A stretch of 64,000 nucleotides of DNA from Pseudomonas japonica (GTDB lineage Bacteria; Pseudomonadota; Gammaproteobacteria; Pseudomonadales; Pseudomonadaceae). Shown piece by piece: positions 51,922 through 61,655 of this stretch. The DNA lies in contig NZ_JAAMQU010000011.1 of assembly GCF_013522925.1 (NCBI RefSeq), forward strand, positions 179,800 through 243,799. The letters run 5' to 3'. The notes beneath the pieces are model-generated. The model was not told the origin of the DNA and did not search any database. It saw only the letters and a program-made list of their open reading frames with translations. The first letter of the stretch is position 1. Every line of letters starts with the position of its first letter. The position numbers were made by a program, and so were the translations under genes.

Positions 51922-53373
51922 TTAACCCTTCGGCGTTTCAAGCGGGGCGTTGTTGGCCTGGCCGGTACGCTCATACCAGCCGCCACCCAGTGCCTTGTAC
52001 AGATTCACCTCGGCGGTGAGCTGCGACAGGCGATCGCTGATCAGCGACTGCTGAGCACTGAACAACGAACGCTGTGCATCGAGCAAGGTCAGGTGGCTGT
52101 CCACGCCAATGCGGTAGCGGCGGTCGGCCAGCCGGTAGTAATCCTCGCTGGACTTCACCAGGTCGCGCTGTGCCTGCAACTGATCGGTGTAGGTCTTGCG
52201 CGCCGTCAACCCGTCGGACACTTCCTGGAACGCGGTCTGGATCGCCTTCTCGTAGTTGGCGACGTTGATGTCTTTCTGGATCTTGGAGTAATCCAGGCTC
52301 GCTTGCAGTGCGCCAGCGTTGAAGATCGGCAGGCTGATCGCGGGGCTGAAGATCCAACGGCCGGAGCCTCCCTTGAACAGCCCATCCAGGTCGGCGCTGG
52401 CGGTGCCGGCGCTGGCGGTAAGGCTGATGCTGGGGAAGAACGCCGCACGCGCCGCGCCAATGTTGGCGTTTGCCGCCAGCAGGTTGTGCTCGGCTTGAAG
52501 AATATCCGGCCGGCGGGTCAGCAGATCCGATGGCAGGCCAGCCGGCACTTCGCTGAGCAGGTCTTCGTCCAGCCGCTGCGGCGCCGGAAGGTCGGCCGGC
52601 AGCGGGCCGCCAACCAGCACGGTGAGGTTGTTCAGGTCCTGGGCAACCTGACGCTGATACTGCGCCAGGTTGGCGCGGGCGCCTTCCACGGCGGTACGCG
52701 CCTGGCTCAGGTCCAGCGCCGACGATACACCCACTTCCGCGCTGCGGCTGGTCAGCCGCAAGCTTTCTTCATACGCCTTGAGGGTGTCCTGGGTGAGCTG
52801 GTACAGCTCCTGGTCGGCCTGCCAGGTGAGGTAGGCGTTGGCCACGCTCGCCACCAGGCTGATCTGCGTGGAGCGCCGCGCTTCCTCGGTGGCGAAGTAG
52901 CTTTCCAGGGCTTGCTGGCTGAGGCTGCGGATGCGCCCGAACAGGTCCAGCTCATAGGCCGAGATGCCCAGCGTGGCTGCGTAGCTGCTGGATATACCAG
53001 CCCGGCCGGTGGTCGACAGGTCGGCCGGGTTGCGCTGCCGGGTACCCGCTGCGTCGGCGGTCACCGCAGGCAGCAGGTCGGCCCGCTGAATACGGAACTG
53101 CGCGGCATAGGCGTCGACGTTCAGCGCCGCAACCCGAAGGTCGCGGTTGTTCTGCAGCGAGGCTTCGATCAGCTGTTGCAGGGCCGGGTCGCGGAAGAAC
53201 TCGCGCCAGCCTTGCTCGGCCGCGGCAACCTTGGCCGCGTCGGCCGGCGCATAGGCCGGGCCCTGCGGGTATTGCGCGGCAACCGGAGCTGCCGGCTGCT
53301 GGTAGTCCGGGATCAGCGAACAGCCGCTCATCAGCGCAGCGGCGATCGCCAGGGACATCAGTGACTTGCTCAT
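51922..53373 (-). CDS. ttgC: TtgC, outer-membrane efflux channel lipoprotein
   Basis: 483-residue TolC/OprM-family outer membrane factor with lipobox LMSGC (Cys18). The two OEP repeats are visible (EASLQNNRDLRVAALNV; RRPDILQAEHNLLAANANIGAARA). Third gene of the RND pump operon; its start overlaps ttgB by 4 bases. Matches TtgC/MepC/ArpC of P. putida. Confidence 0.94.
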   Translation of the reverse strand: MSKSLMSLAIAAALMSGCSLIPDYQQPAAPVAAQYPQGPAYAPADAAKVAAAEQGWREFFRDPALQQLIEASLQNNRDLRVAALNVDAYAAQFRIQRADLLPAVTADAAGTRQRNPADLSTTGRAGISSSYAATLGISAYELDLFGRIRSLSQQALESYFATEEARRSTQISLVASVANAYLTWQADQELYQLTQDTLKAYEESLRLTSRSAEVGVSSALDLSQARTAVEGARANLAQYQRQVAQDLNNLTVLVGGPLPADLPAPQRLDEDLLSEVPAGLPSDLLTRRPDILQAEHNLLAANANIGAARAAFFPSISLTASAGTASADLDGLFKGGSGRWIFSPAISLPIFNAGALQASLDYSKIQKDINVANYEKAIQTAFQEVSDGLTARKTYTDQLQAQRDLVKSSEDYYRLADRRYRIGVDSHLTLLDAQRSLFSAQQSLISDRLSQLTAEVNLYKALGGGWYERTGQANNAPLETPKG

Positions 53374-56300
53374 TGGCGAGCCTCATCAGGTGTAGGGTCG
53401 CTTGGTTTCTTGCGACCATGGAATACAGACGATACGGCAACGAAGAACATCGGTACCCAGAAGATCGCCAGGATAGTGGCCGTGATCATACCGCCGATCA
53501 CGCCCGTACCGATGGCGTGCTGGCTGCCCGAGCCGGCACCGCTGGAAATCGCCAGAGGCACCACGCCGAGGATGAACGCCATGGACGTCATCACGATCGG
53601 CCGCAAACGCATCCGGCAAGCCTCTACTGCAGCGTCCAGCAGGCTCTTGCCTTGCTCGTGCAGTTCCTTGGCGAACTCCACGATCAGGATGGCGTTCTTC
53701 GCCGCCAGGCCTACTGTGACCAACAAGCCCACCTGGAAGAACACGTCGTTGGACAGCCCACGCAGGCTGGTGGCGATCAACGCACCGATCACACCCAGCG
53801 GAACCACCAGAATCACCGCGATCGGGATCGACCAGCTTTCATACAACGCAGCCAGGCAGAGGAACACCACCAGTACCGACAAGGCGTAAAGCGCAGGGGC
53901 CTGGGAGCCAGACAGCCGCTCTTCGAACGACAGGCCGGTGAAGCTGTAGCCGATACCCGTTGGCAGCTGCTTGGCCAGCCGCTCCACTTCGTCCATGGCC
54001 TGGCCGGTACTGTAGCCAGGTGCCGGGGTACCGAGGATTTCTTCCGCTGCTACGCCGTTGTAACGGGACAGCTTGGGCGAACCGTAGCTCCATTCACCCG
54101 TGGCGAACGCGGAGAATGGCACCATTTTCCCGGCCGTATTGCGCACGTACCACTTCTCGAGGTCTTCAGGGCGCATGCGGCCGCTGGCATCGCCTTGCAC
54201 GTACACTTTCTTCACCCGACCACGGTCGATGAAGTCGTTGACGTAGCTGCCGCCCAATGCCACGGACAAGGTGCTGTTGATGTCCGACAGGCTCAGGCCC
54301 AAGGCGCGGGCGCGTTCGTCATCGATGGTGAGCTGGTACTGCGGCTCATCGCTCAACCCGTTGGGGCGAACGCCCGCCAGGATCTTGCTCTGCGCAGCCA
54401 TGCCCAGGAACTGGTTACGCGCTTCCATCAGCTTGGCGTGGCCAACCCCGCCCTGATCCTGCAGGTAGAAGTCGAAACCGGTGGCGTTACCCAGTTCCAG
54501 TACCGAAGGCGGTACCACCGCGAAAGTCATGGCGTCGCTGTAGCCGAAGAAGTGCTGCTGGGCACGCTTGGCCACTTCGAACACGCTCATGCTCGAGTCA
54601 CGTTCGTCCCACGGCTTGAGCATCACGAAGGCCAGGCCCGAGCTTTGGCCACGGCCGGCGAAGTTGAAGCCGCTCACGGTGAACACGGATTTGACCGCCT
54701 TGCCTTCGCCGTTATCGGCATCGAGCAGGTATTCACGGGCGCGGTCCAGCACCTTCTGGGTGTTTTCGGCCGAGGTGTTGGGCGGGGTCTGCACCTGGGT
54801 GAAGATCACGCCCTGGTCTTCCTCGGGCAGGAAGGCCGCGGGAATGCGGGTGAACAGCCAGGCCATGGCGGCCACGATCACGATGTACACCAGGAATGCC
54901 GGCAGCCGGTGGCGGATCATGCTGCCCACGCCACGCTCGTAACGCACCACGCCACGGTCGAAGGTGCGGTTGAACCAGCCGAAGAACCCACGCTTGGGTT
55001 GGCCGTGGGTATCCACGTCAGCCTGCTTGAGCATGGTCGCGCACAGGGCCGGGGTGAACACCAGCGCCACGAACACCGACAGGGCCATCGCCGACACGAT
55101 GGTGATGGAGAACTGGCGATAGATCACACCGGTAGAGCCGCCAAAGAAGGCCATGGGCAGCAATACGGCGGACAGTACCAAGGCGATACCCACCAGCGCG
55201 CCCTGGATCTGCCCCATGGATTTGCGGGTAGCTTCCTTGGGCGACAGGTGTTCCTCGCCCATCACCCGCTCCACGTTTTCCACCACCACGATGGCGTCGT
55301 CCACCAGCAGGCCGATGGCTAGGATCATCCCGAACATGGTCAGCGTGTTGATGGTGAAACCGGCGGCGGCGAGGATACCGAAGGTGCCCAGCAATACCAC
55401 CGGCACGGTCATCGTGGTGATGACGGTAGCGCGGAAATTCTGCAGGAACAGGTACATCACCAGGAACACCAGCACGATGGCTTCGATCAGCGTGTGCACC
55501 ACGCCAGAGATCGACTCCGTCACCACTGGGGTGGTGTCGTAGGGGAATACTGCCTCTACGCCCTGCGGGAAGAATGGCTTGAGGTTGTCGATAGTGGCGC
55601 GGATTGCCTTGGCGGTGTCCAGCGCGTTGGCGCCGGTAGCCAGCTTGATCGCCATACCGGAGGCAGGCTTGCCGTTGAACTGAGCATTGATGCTGTAGTT
55701 CTCGCCGCCCAGGCCGATGTTGGCGACGTCACGCAGGCGTACCTGAGAACCGTCGGTGTTCACCTTCAACAGAATGTCGCCGAACTGCTCGGCGGTCTGT
55801 AAACGGGTTTTGCCGATGATGGTCGCGTTCAGCTGGGTGCCGGGCAGGGCAGGCAAGCCGCCCAACTGGCCGGACGATACCTGCACGTTCTGCGCGGTGA
55901 TCGCCGAAGTCACGTCCAGCGGGGTGAGCTGGAAGTTGTTCAACTTGGCCGGGTCGAGCCAGATACGCATGGCGTACTGGGCGCCGAATACCTGAAAGTC
56001 ACCCACGCCTGAGGTACGGGAAATCGGGTCTTGCAGGTTGGACACGATGTAGTTGGCCAGGTCGTCCTTGGTCATCGAGCCATCGTTGGACACCAGGCCG
56101 ATCACCAGCAGGAAGTTTTTCACTGCCTTGGTCACGCGCAGGCCCTGCTGTTGCACTTCCTGCGGCAGCAAAGGCGTCGCCAGGTTCAGCTTGTTCTGCA
56201 CCTGAACCTGGGCGATGTCCGGGTTGGTGCCCTGGTTGAAGGTCACCGTGATGGTCATGCTGCCGTCGGAGTTACTCTCCGACGAGATATAGCGCAGGTT

Positions 56301-56519
56301 ATCGATGCCGTTCATCTGCTGCTCGATCACCTGAACCACCGTGTCCTGCACGGTTTGCGCCGAGGCGCCCGGGTAGTTCACGGCAATGGCGATGGCGGGC
56401 GGCGCAATGGCGGGGTACTGGTTGATCGGCAGCTTGAGGATCGACAGCCCCCCCACCAGCATGATCACCAGCGCGATCACCCAGGCGAAGATCGGCCGAT
56501 CAATAAAGAACTTCGACAT
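53370..56519 (-). CDS. ttgB: TtgB, RND multidrug efflux transporter
   Basis: 1049-residue hydrophobe/amphiphile efflux-1 transporter, proton-driven, with 12 membrane helices and two large periplasmic loops. Proton-relay aspartates are in GLLVDDAIVVVENVERVM, and the N-terminus MSKFFIDRPIFAWVIALVIM is typical of AcrB/MexB. Exports antibiotics and solvents in P. putida. Middle gene of ttgABC, three bases from ttgA. Confidence 0.96.
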   Translation of the reverse strand: MSKFFIDRPIFAWVIALVIMLVGGLSILKLPINQYPAIAPPAIAIAVNYPGASAQTVQDTVVQVIEQQMNGIDNLRYISSESNSDGSMTITVTFNQGTNPDIAQVQVQNKLNLATPLLPQEVQQQGLRVTKAVKNFLLVIGLVSNDGSMTKDDLANYIVSNLQDPISRTSGVGDFQVFGAQYAMRIWLDPAKLNNFQLTPLDVTSAITAQNVQVSSGQLGGLPALPGTQLNATIIGKTRLQTAEQFGDILLKVNTDGSQVRLRDVANIGLGGENYSINAQFNGKPASGMAIKLATGANALDTAKAIRATIDNLKPFFPQGVEAVFPYDTTPVVTESISGVVHTLIEAIVLVFLVMYLFLQNFRATVITTMTVPVVLLGTFGILAAAGFTINTLTMFGMILAIGLLVDDAIVVVENVERVMGEEHLSPKEATRKSMGQIQGALVGIALVLSAVLLPMAFFGGSTGVIYRQFSITIVSAMALSVFVALVFTPALCATMLKQADVDTHGQPKRGFFGWFNRTFDRGVVRYERGVGSMIRHRLPAFLVYIVIVAAMAWLFTRIPAAFLPEEDQGVIFTQVQTPPNTSAENTQKVLDRAREYLLDADNGEGKAVKSVFTVSGFNFAGRGQSSGLAFVMLKPWDERDSSMSVFEVAKRAQQHFFGYSDAMTFAVVPPSVLELGNATGFDFYLQDQGGVGHAKLMEARNQFLGMAAQSKILAGVRPNGLSDEPQYQLTIDDERARALGLSLSDINSTLSVALGGSYVNDFIDRGRVKKVYVQGDASGRMRPEDLEKWYVRNTAGKMVPFSAFATGEWSYGSPKLSRYNGVAAEEILGTPAPGYSTGQAMDEVERLAKQLPTGIGYSFTGLSFEERLSGSQAPALYALSVLVVFLCLAALYESWSIPIAVILVVPLGVIGALIATSLRGLSNDVFFQVGLLVTVGLAAKNAILIVEFAKELHEQGKSLLDAAVEACRMRLRPIVMTSMAFILGVVPLAISSGAGSGSQHAIGTGVIGGMITATILAIFWVPMFFVAVSSVFHGRKKPSDPTPDEARQ

Positions 56520-56522
56520 GGT

Positions 56523-57665
56523 TTACTCCTTCTGGCCACCGGAGGCGGCCGGCGCGCTGGCGGGAGCATCCGCTTTCGCTTCATGCGCCTTCACTTCAGC
56601 ACCTGGCTTGACGTACTGCAGCCCTTCGACGATAAGGCGATCGCCGGCCTTCAGGCCGTCCTCGATCAGCCAGGCATCGCCCACGGTGCGGCTGGTTTTC
56701 AGCTGGCGTTGCTCGACCTTGTTGTCAGCACCCACCACCAGTGCGGTCGGGGTGCCCTTGAGGTCGCGGGTCACGCCGCGCTGCGGCGCCAGGATCGCGG
56801 CCTGGGCTACCCCGGCCATCAGCTCGGCATGCACGAACATGCCGGGCAGCAGGGTGTGCTCGGGGTTAGGGAACACCGCGCGCAGGGTCACGGAGCCCGT
56901 GGTTTCGTCCACCGACACTTCCGAGAACTCCAGCTTGCCTTCCTGCCCGTAGAGCGTGCCGTCTTCAAGCTTGAGCTGAACCTTGGCCGCGTTGTTGCCG
57001 GCTTTCTGCAGCTGGCCGTTTTCCAGCGCGCGGCGCAGCTTGAGCATGTCCGCGGTAGACTGGGTCACGTCCACATACATTGGGTCCAGCTGCTGGATGG
57101 TCGCCATGGCGGTGGTTTGGCCATTAGTGACCAATGCACCTTCAGTGACGGCCGAGCGGCCGATGCGGCCGGAGATCGGCGCCAGCACCTTGGTATAGCG
57201 CAGGTTGATCTGGGCGCTCTTGAGGGTGGCTTCCGCTTGCAGCTGCTGCGCGCGCGCCGTGTCGTATTCCTGCCGGCTCACAGCCTGCTCGTCGATCAGC
57301 TGCTTGTAGCGGTTGGTGAGGGTGCGGTATTGCTCCACGCTCGCCTGGGCGTTGGCCAGGGTTGCTTCGTACACCGAGGGGTCGATCTGGTACAGCTGCT
57401 GGCCGACCTTCACATCCGCGCCTTCCTGGAACAGGCGCTTGAGGATGATGCCATCCACCTGCGGGCGAACTTCAGCCATGCGGAACGCGCTGGTGCGGCC
57501 CGGAAGCTCGTTGGTGAGGGTGACGGTCTGCGGCTGAAGGGTGACCACGCCTACCTGAGGAGCCTGTGCAGCGGGCGGTGCCGCTTGTTGCTTCTCGCAG
57601 CCACTGAGCAGTGTGGCCAGGGCGACGGCGGATACCAATGCGGTAACAGCTGGCTTGAATTGCAT
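56523..57665 (-). CDS. ttgA: TtgA, periplasmic membrane-fusion lipoprotein
   Basis: 380-residue adaptor that links TtgB to TtgC. I chose the ATG at 57665, which gives a lipoprotein signal with lipobox LLSGC (Cys23); the longer frame to 57728 runs into the operator. Contains the hairpin and lipoyl regions (AEVRPQVDGIILKRLFQEGADVK, VLAPISGRIGRS). First gene of the operon repressed by the divergent TtgR. Confidence 0.95.
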   Translation of the reverse strand: MQFKPAVTALVSAVALATLLSGCEKQQAAPPAAQAPQVGVVTLQPQTVTLTNELPGRTSAFRMAEVRPQVDGIILKRLFQEGADVKVGQQLYQIDPSVYEATLANAQASVEQYRTLTNRYKQLIDEQAVSRQEYDTARAQQLQAEATLKSAQINLRYTKVLAPISGRIGRSAVTEGALVTNGQTTAMATIQQLDPMYVDVTQSTADMLKLRRALENGQLQKAGNNAAKVQLKLEDGTLYGQEGKLEFSEVSVDETTGSVTLRAVFPNPEHTLLPGMFVHAELMAGVAQAAILAPQRGVTRDLKGTPTALVVGADNKVEQRQLKTSRTVGDAWLIEDGLKAGDRLIVEGLQYVKPGAEVKAHEAKADAPASAPAASGGQKE

Positions 57666-57749
57666 GAAGATCCTCGGGGCGGAACGCGGAAGACGCTCAA
57701 GAGTAATGGAACGAAGGATTTGTAACATCTAGATAAGTAGCTTACTAAC

Positions 57750-57782
57750 GAATATACTTACGTTCGCGGCTGTTTGTAAATA
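57750..57782. promoter_or_regulatory. TtgR operator between ttgA and ttgR
   Basis: Read on the minus strand, TATTTACAAACA at 57782-57771 and GTAAGTATATTC at 57761-57750 match, as I recall it, the published P. putida TtgR operator almost throughout; only the central bases differ. It overlaps the divergent promoters. Confidence 0.85.
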
Positions 57783-57891
57783 GGTGTTACCCCGACAAAT
57801 TGCCACATACCGATCACCCGCCCGCGCCTCACCATAATAAAAAGCGCTGGCCCGCTTCGCCCTTGGCGGAGCGCCCCATGAGGTCACTGCC

Positions 57892-58554
57892 ATGGTTCGC
57901 CGTACCAAAGAAGAAGCGCTGGAAACCCGCAAGCAGATCGTAGAAGCCGCCGAGCACGCCTTTTATGAGCGCGGCGTGGCCAATACGACGCTCGCCGATA
58001 TCGCTGCCCGAGCAGGGGTGACCCGGGGTGCGATCTACTGGCACTTCAGCAACAAGGCGGACGTGCTTCAGGCGCTGCTGGACAACCTCAGCGAGCCACT
58101 GGAGGACCTGGCCCGTGCCAGCGAAAGCGTGGATGAGCCGGACCCCTTGGGCTGCATGCAAGCACTGCTTGTGAAACTGTTTCAAGGCGTTTCCCTCGAC
58201 CCCAAGACCCGGCGCATCAACGAAATCCTGTTTCACAAATGCGAGTTCACCAATGAGATGTGCGACCTGCGCCAGCAGCGCCAGGCCGTGACTGCCGAAT
58301 GCAACGAGCGTATCGAGTGCACGTTGCGTAACGCAGTGAACCGTGGGCAGCTGCCGCCCACGCTCGACACTCGCCGGGCCGCCCTGGCGCTTCATGCTTT
58401 CATTGACGGCCATATCAGCCTCTGGTTGCTGCTACCCGACAGCCAGCGCCTGGATGAAGAAGCGCCGCGGCTGGTGGCCTCGCTGCTGGACATGCTTCGC
58501 TTCAGCCCGGCCTTGCGAAAGGACGAATGGCCATTAGCCGCGACCGCGCAGTAA
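57892..58554 (+). CDS. ttgR: TtgR, TetR-family repressor of ttgABC
   Basis: 220-residue repressor with N-terminal helix-turn-helix (TTLADIAARAGVTRGAIYWHF) and a C-terminal ligand pocket that in P. putida binds antibiotics and plant phenolics. It begins MVRRTKEEALETRKQIVEAA, as TtgR does. About ten residues longer at the C-terminus than I recall for TtgR. Its 3' end overlaps the convergent exporter gene by 21 bases. Confidence 0.94.
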   Translation: MVRRTKEEALETRKQIVEAAEHAFYERGVANTTLADIAARAGVTRGAIYWHFSNKADVLQALLDNLSEPLEDLARASESVDEPDPLGCMQALLVKLFQGVSLDPKTRRINEILFHKCEFTNEMCDLRQQRQAVTAECNERIECTLRNAVNRGQLPPTLDTRRAALALHAFIDGHISLWLLLPDSQRLDEEAPRLVASLLDMLRFSPALRKDEWPLAATAQ

Positions 58555-60003
58555 GCGGTTCGGCATCGCCAGCGCCGCCGCCAGGCCCAGCAAGGCTATC
58601 GCCGCGCTGATACAGAACAGCAGAGTAAAGGCATCGGCTACCTGATTGCGGCCGCCATCGGCCTGAGCATGGGCCGCGGCCAGGCTGTCCAGCAACACAT
58701 TGCCATGGGGGCTGCTGGCGCTATCGCCCGCGGGGCCGAGTAAAGCCAATAAAAGCGCAGACATCAAGGCGATCCCCACCGCGCCGCCCAGCGAGCGGAA
58801 GAGGTTGGTGGTGCTGGTGCTCACCCCGATATCACCCGCTGCTGCGGCATTCTGCGCCCCTACCAGAGACGTTGGGAATTGCAGCCCCGACGCAATGCCG
58901 GTCAGCAGCATGAACAGGCAGCTCAACCACAGCGTGGACACGGGTGTGTAGGCCATGCCCAGCACGGTAACGGGCATAAGCGCCGCACCGGTGAGGATCA
59001 CCGGCTTGAACCGGCCGCTGCGAGCAGTATGCCGCCCGCCGAAGAACGCGCCGATCGGCAAGCCTATGGCAAGCGGCAACAGGAATAGCGCAGCGGTATC
59101 GGCCCCTTGACCGGTCACTGCCTGGAAACGTAGCGGGGCCAGCGTCGATAAAGAGATGGCCTGGAAACTGGTGAAAAAGACCGTACACCAGCACAGCACG
59201 GCCGAGCGGTCGGCAAATAGCCGCATGGGTAGCAAGGGCTCGATAAAGCGCCGCTCGTGCCAGATAAATATGAATGCCGCCAGGGCGCCGGTCGCCAGCA
59301 GGGAAAGTACCGGGGTGCTGGTCCATGCAAGCCCTTGTCCCACCTCGGTGATGCCCAGCAACAGGCTACCCAGCCCCACGATCATCAACACAGTGCCGAG
59401 GTAGTCGATACGGGCCTGGCGCTGCGGGGTGTGCAGGCCGGCCAGCGTCTTGCGCATGAACAGCCAGGCGCCCAGGCCCAGCGGCAGATTCAGCCAAAAC
59501 ACCCAGCGCCACGACAAATGCTCGGTCATCAGCCCACCGACCACCGGGCCCGCGACGCTCGCCGCGGCATACATGCTGCTGAAGTAGCCTTGATAACGGC
59601 CACGCTCGCGCGGTGGCACCACGTCACCAATGATCGCCTGGCTCACCGAAACCATGCCGCCGGCGCCCAGCCCCTGCACAATGCGGGCGAATACGAGCTG
59701 CTCCATGCTCTGTGCAAGGCCGCACAGCACGGATGCTCCGGTAAATACCCCCATGCCGATCAGGATCATGCGCCGACGGCCGTACAGGTCACCGAGCTTG
59801 CCGTAGATCGGCGTAGCGATGGTCATGGCCACCATATAGCCGGAGATTACCCAGGCCAGTAGCTCCACATCGGAGAACTGCGCAGAGATGGCAGGCATGG
59901 AGACGGCAACGATGGTTTGATCGAGCGCGCCGAGAAAGATCGCGCTCATCAGCGCAATAAGGACATCCCGCAAGGCGGGAGCGGAGGGGCTGGAGTGGTT
60001 CAC
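58534..60003 (-). CDS. EmrB/QacA-type MFS drug exporter (DHA2)
   Basis: 489 residues, 14 predicted membrane helices. Helix 1 motif FLGALDQTIVAVSMPAI, the 2-3 loop GKLGDLYGRRRM, and the antiporter motif C-like SVAGPVVGGLM are visible. Substrate unknown. Convergent with ttgR, which may reflect a local efflux island. No EmrA partner is adjacent. Confidence 0.9.
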   Translation of the reverse strand: MNHSSPSAPALRDVLIALMSAIFLGALDQTIVAVSMPAISAQFSDVELLAWVISGYMVAMTIATPIYGKLGDLYGRRRMILIGMGVFTGASVLCGLAQSMEQLVFARIVQGLGAGGMVSVSQAIIGDVVPPRERGRYQGYFSSMYAAASVAGPVVGGLMTEHLSWRWVFWLNLPLGLGAWLFMRKTLAGLHTPQRQARIDYLGTVLMIVGLGSLLLGITEVGQGLAWTSTPVLSLLATGALAAFIFIWHERRFIEPLLPMRLFADRSAVLCWCTVFFTSFQAISLSTLAPLRFQAVTGQGADTAALFLLPLAIGLPIGAFFGGRHTARSGRFKPVILTGAALMPVTVLGMAYTPVSTLWLSCLFMLLTGIASGLQFPTSLVGAQNAAAAGDIGVSTSTTNLFRSLGGAVGIALMSALLLALLGPAGDSASSPHGNVLLDSLAAAHAQADGGRNQVADAFTLLFCISAAIALLGLAAALAMPNRLLRGRG

Positions 60004-60130
60004 GGGCTGGCGGATTCGCAGTCACGTCCCGGCCGGGCCGGCCTGGGCTGACCCCGGAGTCTACTAAAGCCGATGCGGCGCTTCTATGAACTTTGTGACA
60101 GCCCATACCTCCCGCCAACCAGCAGCAATC

Positions 60131-60307
60131 TCATCGGAGCGAGCTGAACGAGGGGTTCTGGGAAATGCACAGTGCGTAGCTGCACCCGGTGTGGCTTCGC
60201 TGAGCCGTGCGCAGTTGTTCCACGCGATAGACGGAAGCGCCGTACAGTGTGACCACCAACGCACCCGCCGTGCCGTAAACCAAAGCCGTTTTTATTTTTG
60301 TGTTCAT
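60131..60307 (-). CDS. Small single-pass membrane protein
   Basis: 58 residues from ATG 60307, preceded by GGAGGAAGG. N-terminal KIKTALVYGTAGALVVTLYG forms one membrane helix; the remainder is polar with two cysteines (GCSYALC). No family recognised. The strong ribosome-binding site supports expression. Confidence 0.6.
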   Translation of the reverse strand: MNTKIKTALVYGTAGALVVTLYGASVYRVEQLRTAQRSHTGCSYALCISQNPSFSSLR

Positions 60308-60379
60308 GGCCCTTCCTCCACTGCTTGCCATGATTCAAGCGTAGGTCGGCACGCGGGGAGTGCAAGCGCAAGCGGTGGC

Positions 60380-61321
60380 TCAGCCAGTACTGCTCAAGGT
60401 TGCTGTTTTCAGCCGCGCCATATCCCGGCTTGGCGGCGCGCCGAACAGCCGGCTGTATTCCCGGCTGAACTGAGAGGGGCTTTCGTAGCCCACGCGGTAG
60501 CTGGCTACCGACACATCCATGCCTTCGATAAGCATCAGCCGCCGCGCCTCTTGAAGGCGCAGCTGTTTCTGATATTGCAGCGGGCTCATCGAAGTCACCG
60601 CCTTGAAGCGATGATGAAGGGTGGACACGCTCAGGTTCGCCCGGCGAGCGAGCGCGTCGATCCGCAGCGGTTCGCTGAAGTTGCCGTTCAGCCACTCGAT
60701 GGCCTGGGTTACGCGGTGGGTCTGGCTGTTGGCCTGGGCTATTTCATACAACTTGTGGCCTTGAGGGCTACGCAGCAGGCGATACAACACCTCGCGCCGG
60801 ATCAGGGGCGCCAGCACCGCCAGGTCCCGCGGCGTGTCCATCAACCGCACCAGTCGGAGGAGGGCATCCAGCAGATCGGGGCACAGCCGGTCCACGTACA
60901 AACCGCGCCCGGTGGGCCGGGCGGGAACGCTCAAGGGGCCGGCATCGGCAATCAATGCAGTGATTTCAGCCGGGTCGATATCCAGCCGCAGTGACAGGCT
61001 GGGATTATCGGGCGCGGCTTCCAGGATGCGCCCGCTGATCGGCATCGCTACCGAGACCACCATATAGTTGAGGGGGTCGTAGATGTAGCGCTCGTCCCCC
61101 AGCGTCACTTCCTTGCTGCCATGGGCCAGCACACAGAGCGCAGGCTGAGCCAACGCCGGTAGCGAAGAGGTGGAATGCTCATAGCGTACAAGCACCAGGC
61201 CAGGCACGTCGGTCTGGCAGAGGGCCTCGCCATTGGTGTGGCGGCGAATCACATCGGCGAGTTCAGCGCGCTGGCGTTCCAGTGCCGCATCGGCGGCAAG
61301 CCGGGGCTGGGAGTCGTTCAT
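60380..61321 (-). CDS. AraC-family regulator (AraC_N type)
   Basis: 313 residues. N-terminal cupin-like effector domain (about 30-190; GLVLVRYEHSTSSLPALAQPALCVLAHGSKEV) and C-terminal AraC double helix-turn-helix (FSEPLRIDALARRANLSVSTLHHRFKAVT; YRVGYESPSQFSREYSRLFG). Effector unknown. The intergenic DNA toward the divergent monooxygenase-like gene holds a 14-bp inverted repeat that may be its binding site. Confidence 0.9.
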   Translation of the reverse strand: MNDSQPRLAADAALERQRAELADVIRRHTNGEALCQTDVPGLVLVRYEHSTSSLPALAQPALCVLAHGSKEVTLGDERYIYDPLNYMVVSVAMPISGRILEAAPDNPSLSLRLDIDPAEITALIADAGPLSVPARPTGRGLYVDRLCPDLLDALLRLVRLMDTPRDLAVLAPLIRREVLYRLLRSPQGHKLYEIAQANSQTHRVTQAIEWLNGNFSEPLRIDALARRANLSVSTLHHRFKAVTSMSPLQYQKQLRLQEARRLMLIEGMDVSVASYRVGYESPSQFSREYSRLFGAPPSRDMARLKTATLSSTG

Positions 61322-61655
61322 GGCGGGTGCTCCGTGTAAGTTACGGGGTATAGCCTATAAACAAGCAAATGATGAGGGTAGGCCAATACTGCCTGCTGCT
61401 TGCCTGATCCTGCCGGAGCGTCGGCTGGCCGGTTGGATACCAGCCTGTTTGCCGCGTGGTGGATTGCACAGAACCCCAGGCGGCTTCGGTTGGGGGTTTT
61501 CTGGCGGGGCGGGCGCGTCTGGGGCGGGTTCGCAGGATCAGGCAATCTGCCCGCAGGATCGGTCTACCGACCATTGCGCAGTGGGGGCTAAGGTGAACCT
61601 GTCAGCAATTCCCCCGGCCATCAAGTTGGCTGGGCTGGACTCAGGGAGCCTTACC
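61322..61655. other. Divergent regulatory region with GCAGGATC repeats
   Basis: 334 bases between the AraC regulator and a small plus-strand gene. TTGCCTGATCCTGC at 61400-61413 and its exact complement at 61532-61545 form a distant inverted repeat, with a third GCAGGATC at 61553-61560. Likely regulator sites. No gene seen. Confidence 0.55.

Noticed and set aside
53361..55322. 653-codon plus-strand frame antisense to ttgB
   Set aside because: Composition typical of an antisense shadow of a membrane protein gene; ttgB is certain.
56031..57725. 564-codon plus-strand frame over ttgA and ttgB
   Set aside because: Shadow frame; it runs through the ttgA signal peptide and the operator side without a plausible start.
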